From Elusimicrobiota bacterium (GTDB lineage Bacteria; Elusimicrobiota; Elusimicrobia; Elusimicrobiales; UBA9959), in NCBI GenBank assembly GCA_012517235.1, contig JAAYVI010000136.1, positions 1-34,629 of the forward strand: a stretch of 34,629 nt of DNA, given 5' to 3'. Position 1 is the stretch's first letter. Every line of letters begins with the position of its first letter. The notes under the pieces are model-generated. The model was not told where the DNA came from, searched no databases, and saw only the letters and a list, made by a program, of their open reading frames with translations. The translations under genes and the position numbers were made by a program. Below are positions 22,240 through 30,458 of this stretch, in pieces.

Positions 22240-24107
22240 CTTACAGTAACGCTCTTAGCCAAATTTCTCGGCTTGTCTATGTCGCATTTTCTCTGCAAAG
22301 CTATGTAATATGCGAAAAGCTGAAGAGGAATCGACGCCAAAGCTCCGGAAAACAATTCGTTTATCTTAGGCACTTCCAAGTAATGTTTGGCTTTAACCGT
22401 TTTTTTACTTTCCTCGTCGACCACCGCTATAATTTCCGCGCCTCTGGCTTTAGCTTCTTCCATATTTCCTTTTATGAGGTCCAAATACTGAGAACTTAAA
22501 GCCAAAGCCAAAACCGGCATTCCGTTTTCTATTATCGCGATAGGCCCGTGTTTCATTTCTCCGGCCGCATATCCTTCGGCGTGAACATAAGATATCTCTT
22601 TTATTTTTAAAGCTCCTTCCAAAGCTATCGGATAGTTTACGTCTCTTCCTATGAAAAGGTAATGTTCTTTTTGAGAAAAAGCTTCGGTAAGCTTTTCTAT
22701 CTTATTTTCCAAAGACAAAGCTTTTTCTATAAGATCCGGCAAGGATAAAAGTTCTTTGCAAAATTCTTGAGCCTTTTCAAAATTTATCAAATTTTTTACA
22801 TAAGCGAAATTTACGGCAAGCATATAAAAAGCTGTCAGCTGGCCTAAAAAAGCTTTTGTCGAAGCGACTCCTATCTCCGGACCGCAATGAGTATAAAAAG
22901 TATGATCGGCTTCTCTTGTCAAAGAAGACCCCAGAGTATTTGTCACGGCCAAAACTTTATTTCCGTTTTTCTTTGCGGCCTTTACCGCATGAAGAGTATC
23001 CGCCGTTTCTCCGGACTGACTGACCGCTATCACCAATGTTTTTTTATCCAAAAGAGCGGCCCTATTTTCAAATTCGCTCGCCAAATCGGCGGATGTCTTA
23101 ATGCCGAGTTTTTCAAAAACATATTTTGCCGAAAGACCCGCATGAAAAGCCGTACCGCAGGCTATTATTTGAATCTCTTTCATTTCCAAAAGAAATTTTT
23201 TGTCTAACTCTATTTCTTCCAATATTCTATTTTCTTCAAAAGGCAAAAGACGGCCCGCCAGAGTATTTTGAGCGCTCAAAGGCTGTTCGTGTATTTCCTT
23301 TAGCATAAAATGCCTATATCCGCCTTTTTCGGCCATACTCAAATCCCAGTTAATAACGGAAATTTCTTTATTTTTTTTCTTGCCCTTAAAATCGTAAAAA
23401 TCTACCGAATTTTTTTTCAAGGCGACTATTTCCCCGTCGTCTACGAAATAAACTTTCTTGGTATATTTTAAAAAGGCGGAAACGTCGGAAGCCAAAAAAT
23501 TTTCATTATCGGCGCATCCTACCACCAAAGGGCTGTGCATTCTTGCCGAAATAACAAGACCGGGAGCCTTAATCCATAAAGCCGATACCGCAAAAGAGCC
23601 CGTCAAAAGATTTACGGCTCTTCTGAAAGCTTCGAAAAAAAGAGGTTCCGGCAAGGCATGCTTAACCGCAAAACCGCGCGATATTTCTTTTATTTTTTCT
23701 TCTATTAGATGCGCTATTACCTCGGTATCGGTTTGAGAGGAAAACTTATGACCTTTTTTTTCCAACTCTTCTTTAAGAACCGAATAATTTTCTATTATTC
23801 CGTTATGAACCACCACCAATTCGCAGGAACAATCGCAATGAGGATGAGAATTATCTTCGCTGGGTTCTCCGTGAGTGGCCCATCTGGTATGAGCTATGCC
23901 GGACTGAGCGGAAAAAAGTTTTTCTTTAGACAAATTGGACGCAAGATTATCTATTCTTCCCAATGCCCTTTTTCTGTATATTCCGTTATTCCCGCCGTTT
24001 AAAGCCAAGCCGCAGGAATCGTATCCTCTATATTCGAGCCTCCTGAGTCCCTCTAACAAAACTTCGTCTATTTTCCTATCGCCTATATATCCGACTATTC
24101 CGCACAT
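22236..24107 (-). CDS. glmS: Glutamine-fructose-6-phosphate aminotransferase (isomerizing)
   Basis: 623 residues. The nucleophile follows the initiator Met (MCGIVGYIG). The glutaminase domain (1-235) has RRLEYRGYDS, HTRWATHGEPSEDNSHPH and HNGIIENY. Two SIS domains follow (about 300-460 and 475-615), with CGTAFHAGLSAKY, SQSGETADTLHA, ASTKAFLGQL and EGALKIKEISYVHAEGY. The C-terminus is DKPRNLAKSVTVR, whereas the family normally ends in VTVE. It makes glucosamine-6-phosphate, the entry to UDP-GlcNAc; glmM is two genes upstream. GGAGGA precedes the ATG. No glmS ribozyme signature is seen in the 63-base leader. Confidence 0.97.
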   Translation of the reverse strand: MCGIVGYIGDRKIDEVLLEGLRRLEYRGYDSCGLALNGGNNGIYRKRALGRIDNLASNLSKEKLFSAQSGIAHTRWATHGEPSEDNSHPHCDCSCELVVVHNGIIENYSVLKEELEKKGHKFSSQTDTEVIAHLIEEKIKEISRGFAVKHALPEPLFFEAFRRAVNLLTGSFAVSALWIKAPGLVISARMHSPLVVGCADNENFLASDVSAFLKYTKKVYFVDDGEIVALKKNSVDFYDFKGKKKNKEISVINWDLSMAEKGGYRHFMLKEIHEQPLSAQNTLAGRLLPFEENRILEEIELDKKFLLEMKEIQIIACGTAFHAGLSAKYVFEKLGIKTSADLASEFENRAALLDKKTLVIAVSQSGETADTLHAVKAAKKNGNKVLAVTNTLGSSLTREADHTFYTHCGPEIGVASTKAFLGQLTAFYMLAVNFAYVKNLINFEKAQEFCKELLSLPDLIEKALSLENKIEKLTEAFSQKEHYLFIGRDVNYPIALEGALKIKEISYVHAEGYAAGEMKHGPIAIIENGMPVLALALSSQYLDLIKGNMEEAKARGAEIIAVVDEESKKTVKAKHYLEVPKINELFSGALASIPLQLFAYYIALQRKCDIDKPRNLAKSVTVR

Positions 24108-24170
24108 CAGTCCTCCGAAAAACCGGCGGCTAAAGCAAGTAAATTTTTTTACCGCAATAGCGCAATTTTT

Positions 24171-24887
24171 TTAACTTATAAGGCTTTTCATCCCCGCTAC
24201 GGCATTTTTAAGGCCGACAAAAACCGATCTCGATATTATTGAAAAGCCTATATTCAAACATTCCATACCTTCTATTTGAGCCACCGGCCTTACGTTATAA
24301 TAATCCAATCCGTGACCGGCATGCAGAGACATATTGAGCTCTTTTACCAGATAAGAAGCCAACTGAAGCTTTTCCAATTCTTTTTCCTGATTTTTTTTGC
24401 CCCAGCTTTCGGCATAAGCTTTTGTACAAAGTTCTACGGTATCGGCGCCTAATTTATAAGCGTTTCTTATGTCCTGAGGTTCGGGATCTAAAAAAAGGCT
24501 GACGCCTATCCCTTTGGAAGAAAGATTTTTTATTATTTTGGAAAGGGTCTCGCTTTTGTCTTTTATTTTAAGACCTCCCTGGGTGGTAACTTCGTCTTTT
24601 TCTTCGGGAACCAGGCAAACGCTGTCGGGCCTTAATTTAACGGCAAGTTTTTCCATCTCTTCGGTAGCCGCCATTTCCATATGGAGATAACATTTGACTT
24701 CTCTCCTTACTCTTTCCATATCGCTATCCTGAACGTGTCTTCTGTCTTTTCTCAAATGCATCACTATCATTTCCGCTCCGGCCGAAAGCGCCACTCTTGC
24801 CGCTTCTACCGTATCGGGATTGGAATCCCTTCTGGCTTGCCTTAAGGTAGCCACATGATCTATGTTTACTCCCAATTTAACGCTCAT
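24171..24887 (-). CDS. pdxJ: Pyridoxine 5'-phosphate synthase
   Basis: 238 residues, full length. Seen: KLGVNIDHVATLRQARR (4-20), PDTVEAARVALSAGAEMIVMHLRKDRRHV-type start (here DSNPDTVEAA and MHLRKDRRHVQD), VCLVPE, VSLFLDPEP and HAGHGLDYYNV. It condenses DXP with 3-amino-1-hydroxyacetone phosphate to form pyridoxine phosphate. PLP biosynthesis by this route and IspE both draw on DXP. GGAGGT precedes the ATG, and one base separates it from glmM upstream. Confidence 0.96.
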   Translation of the reverse strand: MSVKLGVNIDHVATLRQARRDSNPDTVEAARVALSAGAEMIVMHLRKDRRHVQDSDMERVRREVKCYLHMEMAATEEMEKLAVKLRPDSVCLVPEEKDEVTTQGGLKIKDKSETLSKIIKNLSSKGIGVSLFLDPEPQDIRNAYKLGADTVELCTKAYAESWGKKNQEKELEKLQLASYLVKELNMSLHAGHGLDYYNVRPVAQIEGMECLNIGFSIISRSVFVGLKNAVAGMKSLIS

Positions 24888-24888
24888 T

Positions 24889-26214
24889 TTACCTCCGAAG
24901 CGCCGAAGCGCTTTTATAAATTTCCGCTATTTCCAAAGCCGCTTTTTCCACCAAATTTTTATCTTCGCCTTCCGCCAATATTCTAAGCAAAGGTTCGGTG
25001 CCGGAATATCTCACGAAAATACGCCCTTTTATCTTCTTTTCTTTTTCTTTTACGGCGTTTATGAATCCCGGTATTTTTTCCAATTGTTTTTTCTCTTCCA
25101 CTTTCAAAGCCAAAAGTTTTTGAGGATATCTTTTCCAATTATTTTTTGTTTGAGACAAGGTAAGTCCCGAAGATGCGGCCGCATAAATCGTCCAAAGAGA
25201 AGAAAGTATCCCGTCGCCGGTAGGCAGAAAGTCCAAAAGAATTATATGTCCGCTGTTTTCCCCCCCCACGGATACTTTATATTTTTTCATCGCTTCGGTA
25301 ACATTTCTGTCGCCGACCGAAACTTCGTAGGTTTTTATTCTTTTTGTTTTTAAGTATTTAAAAAGGCCGTAATTGGACATAACGGTAAGAACCGCGGACT
25401 TTTTCTTTTTTCCGTAAATGAAGGAAGATAAGCAAGCGACTATGTCGTCGCCGTCCATCAGTTCCCCTTTTTCGTCGGCAAGTATGCATCTGTCCGCGTC
25501 TCCGTCCAAAGAAACTCCGCCGAAAAATTTACCTTTGGAAACGGCGCTTCTCATCTTAAGAGTATCCAGAGCTCCGCAGCCTTTGTTTATATTATTTCCG
25601 TTAGGGTTTACGCCTATTAACTTGGTTTCTATCCCTAATCTTGAGAAAACTTTCGGCGCTATTTTATAAGCCCCGCCGTTCGAACAATCCAAAACTATTT
25701 TAAGCCCTTTAAAAACCGAAGGATCGGGAAAAGTCGAAACTATAAAATCGCAGTATTTATCCGAAAAGTCCGTTTTATCGGCCGAAGCTTTCGGAAAAGA
25801 TTTGTTTTTAAGATTAAAATCTATTTCTTTTTCTATTTCTTCTTCCTGTTTTTCCGAAATCTTTTCGCCTAAAGAATTAAAGAATTTAACGCCGTTGAAT
25901 TCCGGCGGATTGTGACTTGCCGAAACCATAATACCGAAAGCGGCTTTTTCCTTTATGCAGGAATAAGCCACCAAAGGAGTATTCACCGTTCCCAAATCGA
26001 TCGGGAAAGCGCCGGAAGCTCTTAATCCGGAAAATAAATATTTTTTTATCGTATCTGAAGATTTTCTCGAATCGCTTCCCACAAAAACCTTTTTGGACTT
26101 ATTTAAACCCAAAATGGAAGAAGAAGCATAACCCAATTTTTTTAAAAAATCTTCGGTAAAAGGGAATTTCCAAGGAATCCCTCTTATACCGTCGGTTCCG
26201 AAATACTTTGGCAT
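24889..26214 (-). CDS. glmM: Phosphoglucosamine mutase
   Basis: 441 residues, an alpha-D-phosphohexomutase. Seen: FGTDGIRG (5-12), active serine loop SASHNPPEFNGVKFF (98-112, phospho-Ser100), metal loop DGDADR (237-242), sugar loop GGENSGHI (about 317-324) and phosphate loop RYSGTEPLLR near the C-terminus. The N-terminal FGTDGIRG and length fit GlmM rather than ManB. It converts GlcN-6-P to GlcN-1-P, between GlmS and GlmU. It opens the long minus-strand operon. No ribosome binding site is present; a TATAAT box lies 11 bases before the ATG. Confidence 0.94.
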   Translation of the reverse strand: MPKYFGTDGIRGIPWKFPFTEDFLKKLGYASSSILGLNKSKKVFVGSDSRKSSDTIKKYLFSGLRASGAFPIDLGTVNTPLVAYSCIKEKAAFGIMVSASHNPPEFNGVKFFNSLGEKISEKQEEEIEKEIDFNLKNKSFPKASADKTDFSDKYCDFIVSTFPDPSVFKGLKIVLDCSNGGAYKIAPKVFSRLGIETKLIGVNPNGNNINKGCGALDTLKMRSAVSKGKFFGGVSLDGDADRCILADEKGELMDGDDIVACLSSFIYGKKKKSAVLTVMSNYGLFKYLKTKRIKTYEVSVGDRNVTEAMKKYKVSVGGENSGHIILLDFLPTGDGILSSLWTIYAAASSGLTLSQTKNNWKRYPQKLLALKVEEKKQLEKIPGFINAVKEKEKKIKGRIFVRYSGTEPLLRILAEGEDKNLVEKAALEIAEIYKSASALRR

Positions 26215-26225
26215 AATTATAAATA

Positions 26226-26231
26226 ATTATA
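26226..26231 (-). promoter_or_regulatory. -10 box (TATAAT) before glmM
   Basis: A perfect TATAAT on the minus strand ends 11 bases before ATG 26214, with no good -35 at 16-18 bases. It would yield a leader of only a few bases for the glmM-pdxJ-glmS... operon. Confidence 0.5.
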
Positions 26232-26269
26232 TCATTTTAATAACTCTAAGAGATTTTGCGCGGTAAAAA

Positions 26270-26662
26270 TCAGAAATATCTGAGTATGGAAAAAGAACCG
26301 CCTTCCACTCCCTTAACGGCTCTTATCTTGTCGGACAAATTCTGTAAATCGCTTATTTCGCCTTCGGCAAAAAAGTATACGCAGAGAGTTTCGCGGCTTA
26401 AGAATTCTCCTATTTGGCAGTTGTTTTTGAAATAGTTTTTTATTATGCCTCTTACGCTTGAAAGAGTTTTCTCCGCGCATAAAGGCATAACGGCGCTTAT
26501 CAAAGCCAATCCTTTTTTATTTTTGTTAAGCTCTTTGTTCATGGAAGCTCGCCTTATAAATTCGGACAAAGCGCCAGAACGGCTCGGATAATGCCTTTTG
26601 TCTATTATTCTGTCCAAATTTTCCAAAAGCTCTTTTTCAAGACATATGGTTATTCTTTCCAT
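26270..26662 (-). CDS. NikR-like ribbon-helix-helix/ACT regulator lacking the histidine nickel ligands
   Basis: 130 residues. Residues 1-45 form a CopG/NikR ribbon-helix-helix DNA-binding domain (RITICLEKELLENLDRI, then SRSGALSEFIRRA). Residues 50-130 fit the NikR ACT-like domain (LALISAVM, SDLQNLSDKIRAVKGVEGG). Aligned by eye with E. coli NikR, Cys95 is kept (Cys94) but His76, His87 and His89 are replaced (aromatic, Glu86, Leu88); the whole protein has one His (24). It may sense another metal or a different signal. It follows a TonB-dependent receptor, like the NikR-controlled receptors of Helicobacter. No ribosome binding site; a promoter ends eight bases before the ATG. Confidence 0.8.
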   Translation of the reverse strand: MERITICLEKELLENLDRIIDKRHYPSRSGALSEFIRRASMNKELNKNKKGLALISAVMPLCAEKTLSSVRGIIKNYFKNNCQIGEFLSRETLCVYFFAEGEISDLQNLSDKIRAVKGVEGGSFSILRYF

Positions 26663-26670
26663 AATGTTTT

Positions 26671-26699
26671 ATGATATAAAAATATCGCCCGAATCTAAA
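26671..26699 (-). promoter_or_regulatory. Putative promoter of the NikR-like gene
   Basis: TTTAGA (26699-26694), 17-base spacer, TATCAT (26676-26671), then eight bases to the ATG. The -35 overlaps the stop codon of the TonB receptor gene. The transcript would be nearly leaderless, allowing the regulator to be made independently of the receptor. Confidence 0.4.
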
Positions 26700-28698
26700 A
26701 TTCTTTTTTTAAAGTAGTCCAAAAAGTTCTTCCCGGAGCCAATTGAGAGTCGGATTGCTGAAAACGCTCGTTAAAAATATTGTTTATTTTAAACGAACCG
26801 AAAAATCCTCTTCCCAATTTTTTTTCAAAACCCGCCGCCGCTACGGAATATCCGCTTAACTTATAAGAATTGGCGTCGTCGGCATATTGACCGCTTTTAT
26901 GTTTCCAATCGGCAAATAAAGAAAAATCTCTTTTTTTCCAAATTAAAGCCGCGGAATATATATGTTTGGGAGCATAGGTAAGAGTTTTTCCGTTTATGCC
27001 CAGCCCGCCCGAATTCATTATTTTAGAATCCGAACGAGCATAAGAAGCAGAAAGAGAATAATTCCCAAAAATTAACCTTAACGGAAATTCCGCTCCGTAT
27101 ATTCTGACTTTAGCCATATTTTCGTATATTTTTTCTTTTCCGTAAGACGGATCTATGACGCCGGTATATATTTGGTATATGAAATCTTCGGCTTGAGTAT
27201 AATAAAAAGAAGGTTCGAAAAAAACCTTGGATTCTTTATTTATTCTAAAACCGGTTTCTACGGTTTGACTTTTTTCCGGCCCCAAATCCGGATTAGGTTT
27301 TTGATACCATTTATTAGAACCGCCGCCTTTAATCAAAATCAAAACCATATTTTCCAATTCTCCGGCCCTAAATCCTTGAGAATAAGAAGCATATTGGTAA
27401 AAAGATTCTGAATAATCAAATCCGGCGGAAAAACTCGGAGATATTCTGTTCCAATTGCGCGATTTCATATCGCCCGAAAAAAAACCGGGAGCATATGTGT
27501 TTAAAGCGTATCCGTCGTAAAATCTTACGCTATCGTATCTTGCTCCGGAAGCCAACGTCAATTTTTCCGATAAAATTTTTTTCTCAAGGCGAACATAAGG
27601 AGAATATGATTCTATTTTTCCTTTGTCTTTGGAATATTTGCCGTTTAAATAATCGTCGTATCCGTCCACATACCCTCTCTTAAAATCCAAGCCGAAAGAA
27701 GAATCAAAACCAAAAAGATTTTTCGAAGCCGACAGCATCAATCCTTTATCCCCTCTTTCCACTTCTATATCCGTAAGTTTAGCGGGCGACGTTCCTTCTT
27801 TTCTGTCCTGATCCGATTTTTGATAATAAGAGGAAATTTTATATTTCGTATCGTCAAACTCCGATTCCCAGGAAATTCTGGCGTAATCGCCGACGGCGGC
27901 CCTATATTCGCCTTTTGCGTTTTGTCCGTAGTTTGTTCCCAGTCCCGCTATGCCGTAGTTTTTAAGAAAATCCGCTTTTATTAATCCGTAAGATTTTAGA
28001 TTAAATTCCGTTTTTGCCGAAATATTTTTTTCCCTCAGCCACGACTTTTCGCTATACTGATTTCTGTCTTGCGGCAAAGCCTTCATATAACCGCCGCTTT
28101 CCAGATAAGAGCCCGAAATCTCCGCGGACATATTTTTAATTTTTATCCCCGCTTTAATTTTTCCCTCCAAAGAATCGTAAGAGCCGTAAGACACGGAGAC
28201 TTCTTTGGCGGAAGAAGTTTTTTTCGTAATAATATTTATCACTCCCGCCAATGCGTTAGAGCCGTATAGAGAAGAAGCCGGACCTTTTACAATTTCCACC
28301 CTTTCTATGTTTTCAAAACTTATATCGTTCCAATTAACGGAGCCCAAAGCCGAATTATTAAGAGGGACTCCGTCCAAAAGCACCAAAACTCTTCCCTGAC
28401 CTCTGCCGCCTTGAGTTCCTATTCCGAATCCTCTCATCGTAATAGACGGAGTCCTGTCGTAAATATCTCCCAAATTTCTCGAACTGTCCAATCCGGGCGC
28501 GAAAAAAGAAATATATTCGTCGGGAAAAGAAGAAACATAAGAAGCGGTTTTGGCGTCTATTACCTGCGCGCTTACCGGCAAATCCGATATTTTTTTGGGC
28601 GAACGGGAAGCGCTTTCCACTATCATTCTTATATCGGCCGCGAAAGAAAAAGAAAAATTACATAAGAAAAAAAGAAATAATATTTTTTTTGTTTTCAT
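26695..28698 (-). CDS. TonB-dependent outer-membrane receptor
   Basis: 667 residues. Signal peptide 1-20 (ending SFSFAA), plug domain about 35-150 with PSITMRGFGIG, RVLVLLDGVPLN and IERVEIVKGPASSLYGSNAL, then a 22-strand-type beta barrel rich in aromatic alternation and ending in Phe (LKKEF). FNERFQQ and PGRTFW near the end are typical of the last strands. It imports a scarce chelate such as a siderophore, cobalamin or metal complex with TonB energy. Substrate is not readable. The neighbouring NikR-like gene and an inverted repeat over the promoter suggest metal-responsive control. The start is supported by AAGGAG eight bases before the ATG. Confidence 0.93.
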   Translation of the reverse strand: MKTKKILFLFFLCNFSFSFAADIRMIVESASRSPKKISDLPVSAQVIDAKTASYVSSFPDEYISFFAPGLDSSRNLGDIYDRTPSITMRGFGIGTQGGRGQGRVLVLLDGVPLNNSALGSVNWNDISFENIERVEIVKGPASSLYGSNALAGVINIITKKTSSAKEVSVSYGSYDSLEGKIKAGIKIKNMSAEISGSYLESGGYMKALPQDRNQYSEKSWLREKNISAKTEFNLKSYGLIKADFLKNYGIAGLGTNYGQNAKGEYRAAVGDYARISWESEFDDTKYKISSYYQKSDQDRKEGTSPAKLTDIEVERGDKGLMLSASKNLFGFDSSFGLDFKRGYVDGYDDYLNGKYSKDKGKIESYSPYVRLEKKILSEKLTLASGARYDSVRFYDGYALNTYAPGFFSGDMKSRNWNRISPSFSAGFDYSESFYQYASYSQGFRAGELENMVLILIKGGGSNKWYQKPNPDLGPEKSQTVETGFRINKESKVFFEPSFYYTQAEDFIYQIYTGVIDPSYGKEKIYENMAKVRIYGAEFPLRLIFGNYSLSASYARSDSKIMNSGGLGINGKTLTYAPKHIYSAALIWKKRDFSLFADWKHKSGQYADDANSYKLSGYSVAAAGFEKKLGRGFFGSFKINNIFNERFQQSDSQLAPGRTFWTTLKKEF

Positions 28699-28712
28699 TA
28701 TTTGCTCCTTAA

Positions 28713-28742
28713 ATTCATACTATTTTATAAAAAAGTATGAAT
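28713..28742. promoter_or_regulatory. Inverted repeat, candidate operator
   Basis: ATTCATACT-N12-AGTATGAAT, nine perfect bases per arm. It brackets the -10 of the receptor promoter, so bound protein would block RNA polymerase. The inner TCATAC-N14-GTATGA uses the same hexamers as the enterobacterial NikR site (GTATGA-N16-TCATAC) but in swapped order, and its AC-N14-GT layout is closer to the sites recalled for delta-proteobacterial NikR. Confidence 0.6.
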
Positions 28743-28751
28743 AATATTCAA
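28724..28751 (-). promoter_or_regulatory. Promoter of the TonB-dependent receptor gene
   Basis: TTGAAT (28751-28746), 16-base spacer, TATAAA (28729-28724) on the minus strand, followed by an AAGGAG site and the ATG at 28698. The -10 lies between the arms of the inverted repeat. Confidence 0.65.
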
Positions 28752-28783
28752 TAAATTTTGAAAATAGGATTTATGAAAATTTC

Positions 28784-28789
28784 TATAAT
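28784..28789 (+). promoter_or_regulatory. -10 box (TATAAT) before the antiporter gene
   Basis: A perfect TATAAT on the plus strand, seven bases before ATG 28797. No good -35 at 16-18 bases (TTGAAA occurs 20 bases upstream). It supports ATG 28797 as the start of a leaderless message. Confidence 0.45.
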
Positions 28790-28796
28790 ATTTTTT

Positions 28797-30440
28797 ATGC
28801 ACGACGTAAGTTTGCTAAAAGACATAGCATTGGCCATAATAACCGCCGCCTTTGCCGCCCATATTCTTAGGCTTATAAAACAGCCTTTGATATTGGCTTA
28901 TATAATAGGCGGAATAATTTTAGGCCCCAATTTGGGCCTCTCTCTGGTTCACGATCAAATCAATATAGAACTAATATCCGAGATAGGACTTATATTTCTT
29001 CTTTTCATAATAGGACTCGAAATTAATCTGTCGCATCTGCTCGGCATAGGGAAAAGCGTTTTTATACTTTCTTTAACGCAGTTTTTCGCCGGCGCTTTGA
29101 TAACCGCGGCCGCTTTCTCTTTTATAAAAATAGGCGCATTTGAAGGCGAATACGGACTAATCTACGCTGCGGTATCTTTAAATTTAAGTTCGACTTTGAT
29201 AGCCGTAAAAATATTGAAAGACAAATTTGAAACCGAAACAGCCGCCGGAAAGATAACTATAGGAATACTTGTCATACAAGATATATGGGCCATAATATTT
29301 ATGGCTTTACAGCCTAATTTTTCCAATCCTAATATTTCGCAGCTATCGCGTTCTCTTTTTTACGGCTTGCTTTTATTGAGTTTCTGTTTTATTTTTTCCA
29401 AATACCTTCTGTCTTCATTTTTTAAAAAATCTTCCAAGAATCCGGAACTGATAGTATTAAGCGCCGCCGCATGGTGTTTCTTATGTTCTTCTCTGGCCGA
29501 AAAATTCGGTCTATCCAAGGAAATGGGCGCATTGATAGCGGGGATATCGATAGCTTCTTTTCCTTACGGAGAAGACGTAATATCTAAAATTTCCGGCATA
29601 AGAGATTTTTTTGTTACTTTATTTTTTGTTTCCCTGGGACTTAAATTTCCGAAACCTTCGGCGGAACTTTTCATTTTTTCGGCTTATGCTCTTATCATAG
29701 TAATGGCTACGAGATTTTTAACCGTCGCTTTGCCCGGGAAATTTTTAAAAATAGGAATAAGGCCCTCTTTTTTAACGGCTTTAAATCTCTCGCAAATAAG
29801 CGAATTTTCTTTGGTGATATCGGCCGTAGGATTGTCTTACGGTCATATAAGCGCAAAGGCGCAGAGCGAATTGCTTGCCGCTACCATGTTTTGCGCTTTG
29901 ATATCCACTTATTTAATCTCATATAACGACAAAATATTCTCTTTTTTCTCGGGCATACTTCCCAGAGATTCTTTCGAAAAAAATCAAAATAAGCCGGAAA
30001 AAATAAGAGACATACTTTTATTGGGATATTTCGCGGAGGCCGAAGAATTTATAAGACTATGCGCCGGCAAAAATAAAGAATTATGCGAAAGGATATTCGT
30101 AGCCGATTTTAACCAGCAAAACGCCAAAGAAATAAATTCTTTCGGGGCAAAATGGCATTACGCCGATTTGGCAAATCCCGATTCTTTAAGTCATATAAGC
30201 GAAATAAAACCCGTCTTAATAATATGCCCGATATCGGATATTTTTCTTAAAGGAACGGACAATTTGAAACTTTTGCGCTCGGTTAAAAGAATTTTCCCCG
30301 ATGCCAAAACCGTTTTTACCGCAGATAACGAATCGAAAGAAAAGGAATTAATAGCCGCGGGGGCGGATTATTGTCTTTTCCCGCGCAAAAAAACGGCTCA
30401 AGAAATACTTTTAAAAACCGAAGAATTTATTTTAGAATAA
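28797..30440 (+). CDS. CPA2-family cation/proton antiporter with degenerate RCK domain (KefB/YbaL-like)
   Basis: 547 residues from ATG 28797, where the product begins MHDVSLLKDIALA as expected for the family. ATG 28773 (weak AGGA site) and TTG 28758 are in-frame alternatives. Residues 1-375 contain about twelve membrane helices, with QPLILAYIIGGIILGPNLG near 30-50 and GLSKEMGALIAGISIA near 240-255. The rest is a cytoplasmic Rossmann-like domain (DILLLGYFAEAEEF, VADFN, ADLANPDSL) in which the NAD-binding GxGxxG is not conserved. It likely exchanges K+ or Na+ for H+ across the inner membrane. Divergent from the TonB receptor across a shared control region. Confidence 0.9.
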   Translation: MHDVSLLKDIALAIITAAFAAHILRLIKQPLILAYIIGGIILGPNLGLSLVHDQINIELISEIGLIFLLFIIGLEINLSHLLGIGKSVFILSLTQFFAGALITAAAFSFIKIGAFEGEYGLIYAAVSLNLSSTLIAVKILKDKFETETAAGKITIGILVIQDIWAIIFMALQPNFSNPNISQLSRSLFYGLLLLSFCFIFSKYLLSSFFKKSSKNPELIVLSAAAWCFLCSSLAEKFGLSKEMGALIAGISIASFPYGEDVISKISGIRDFFVTLFFVSLGLKFPKPSAELFIFSAYALIIVMATRFLTVALPGKFLKIGIRPSFLTALNLSQISEFSLVISAVGLSYGHISAKAQSELLAATMFCALISTYLISYNDKIFSFFSGILPRDSFEKNQNKPEKIRDILLLGYFAEAEEFIRLCAGKNKELCERIFVADFNQQNAKEINSFGAKWHYADLANPDSLSHISEIKPVLIICPISDIFLKGTDNLKLLRSVKRIFPDAKTVFTADNESKEKELIAAGADYCLFPRKKTAQEILLKTEEFILE

Positions 30441-30458
30441 AAATACAAAATTATTCTT
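30434..30458. terminator. Weak convergent AT-rich hairpin
   Basis: AGAATAA (30434-30440) pairs with TTATTCT (30452-30458) across an 11-base loop. It spans the stop codons of both convergent genes and is followed by T-rich sequence on the plus strand. Too AT-rich to be confident. Confidence 0.25.

Noticed and set aside
24108-24170. glmS ribozyme in the glmS leader
   Set aside because: Only 63 bases lie between pdxJ and glmS, too short for the ribozyme, and no matching core is visible.
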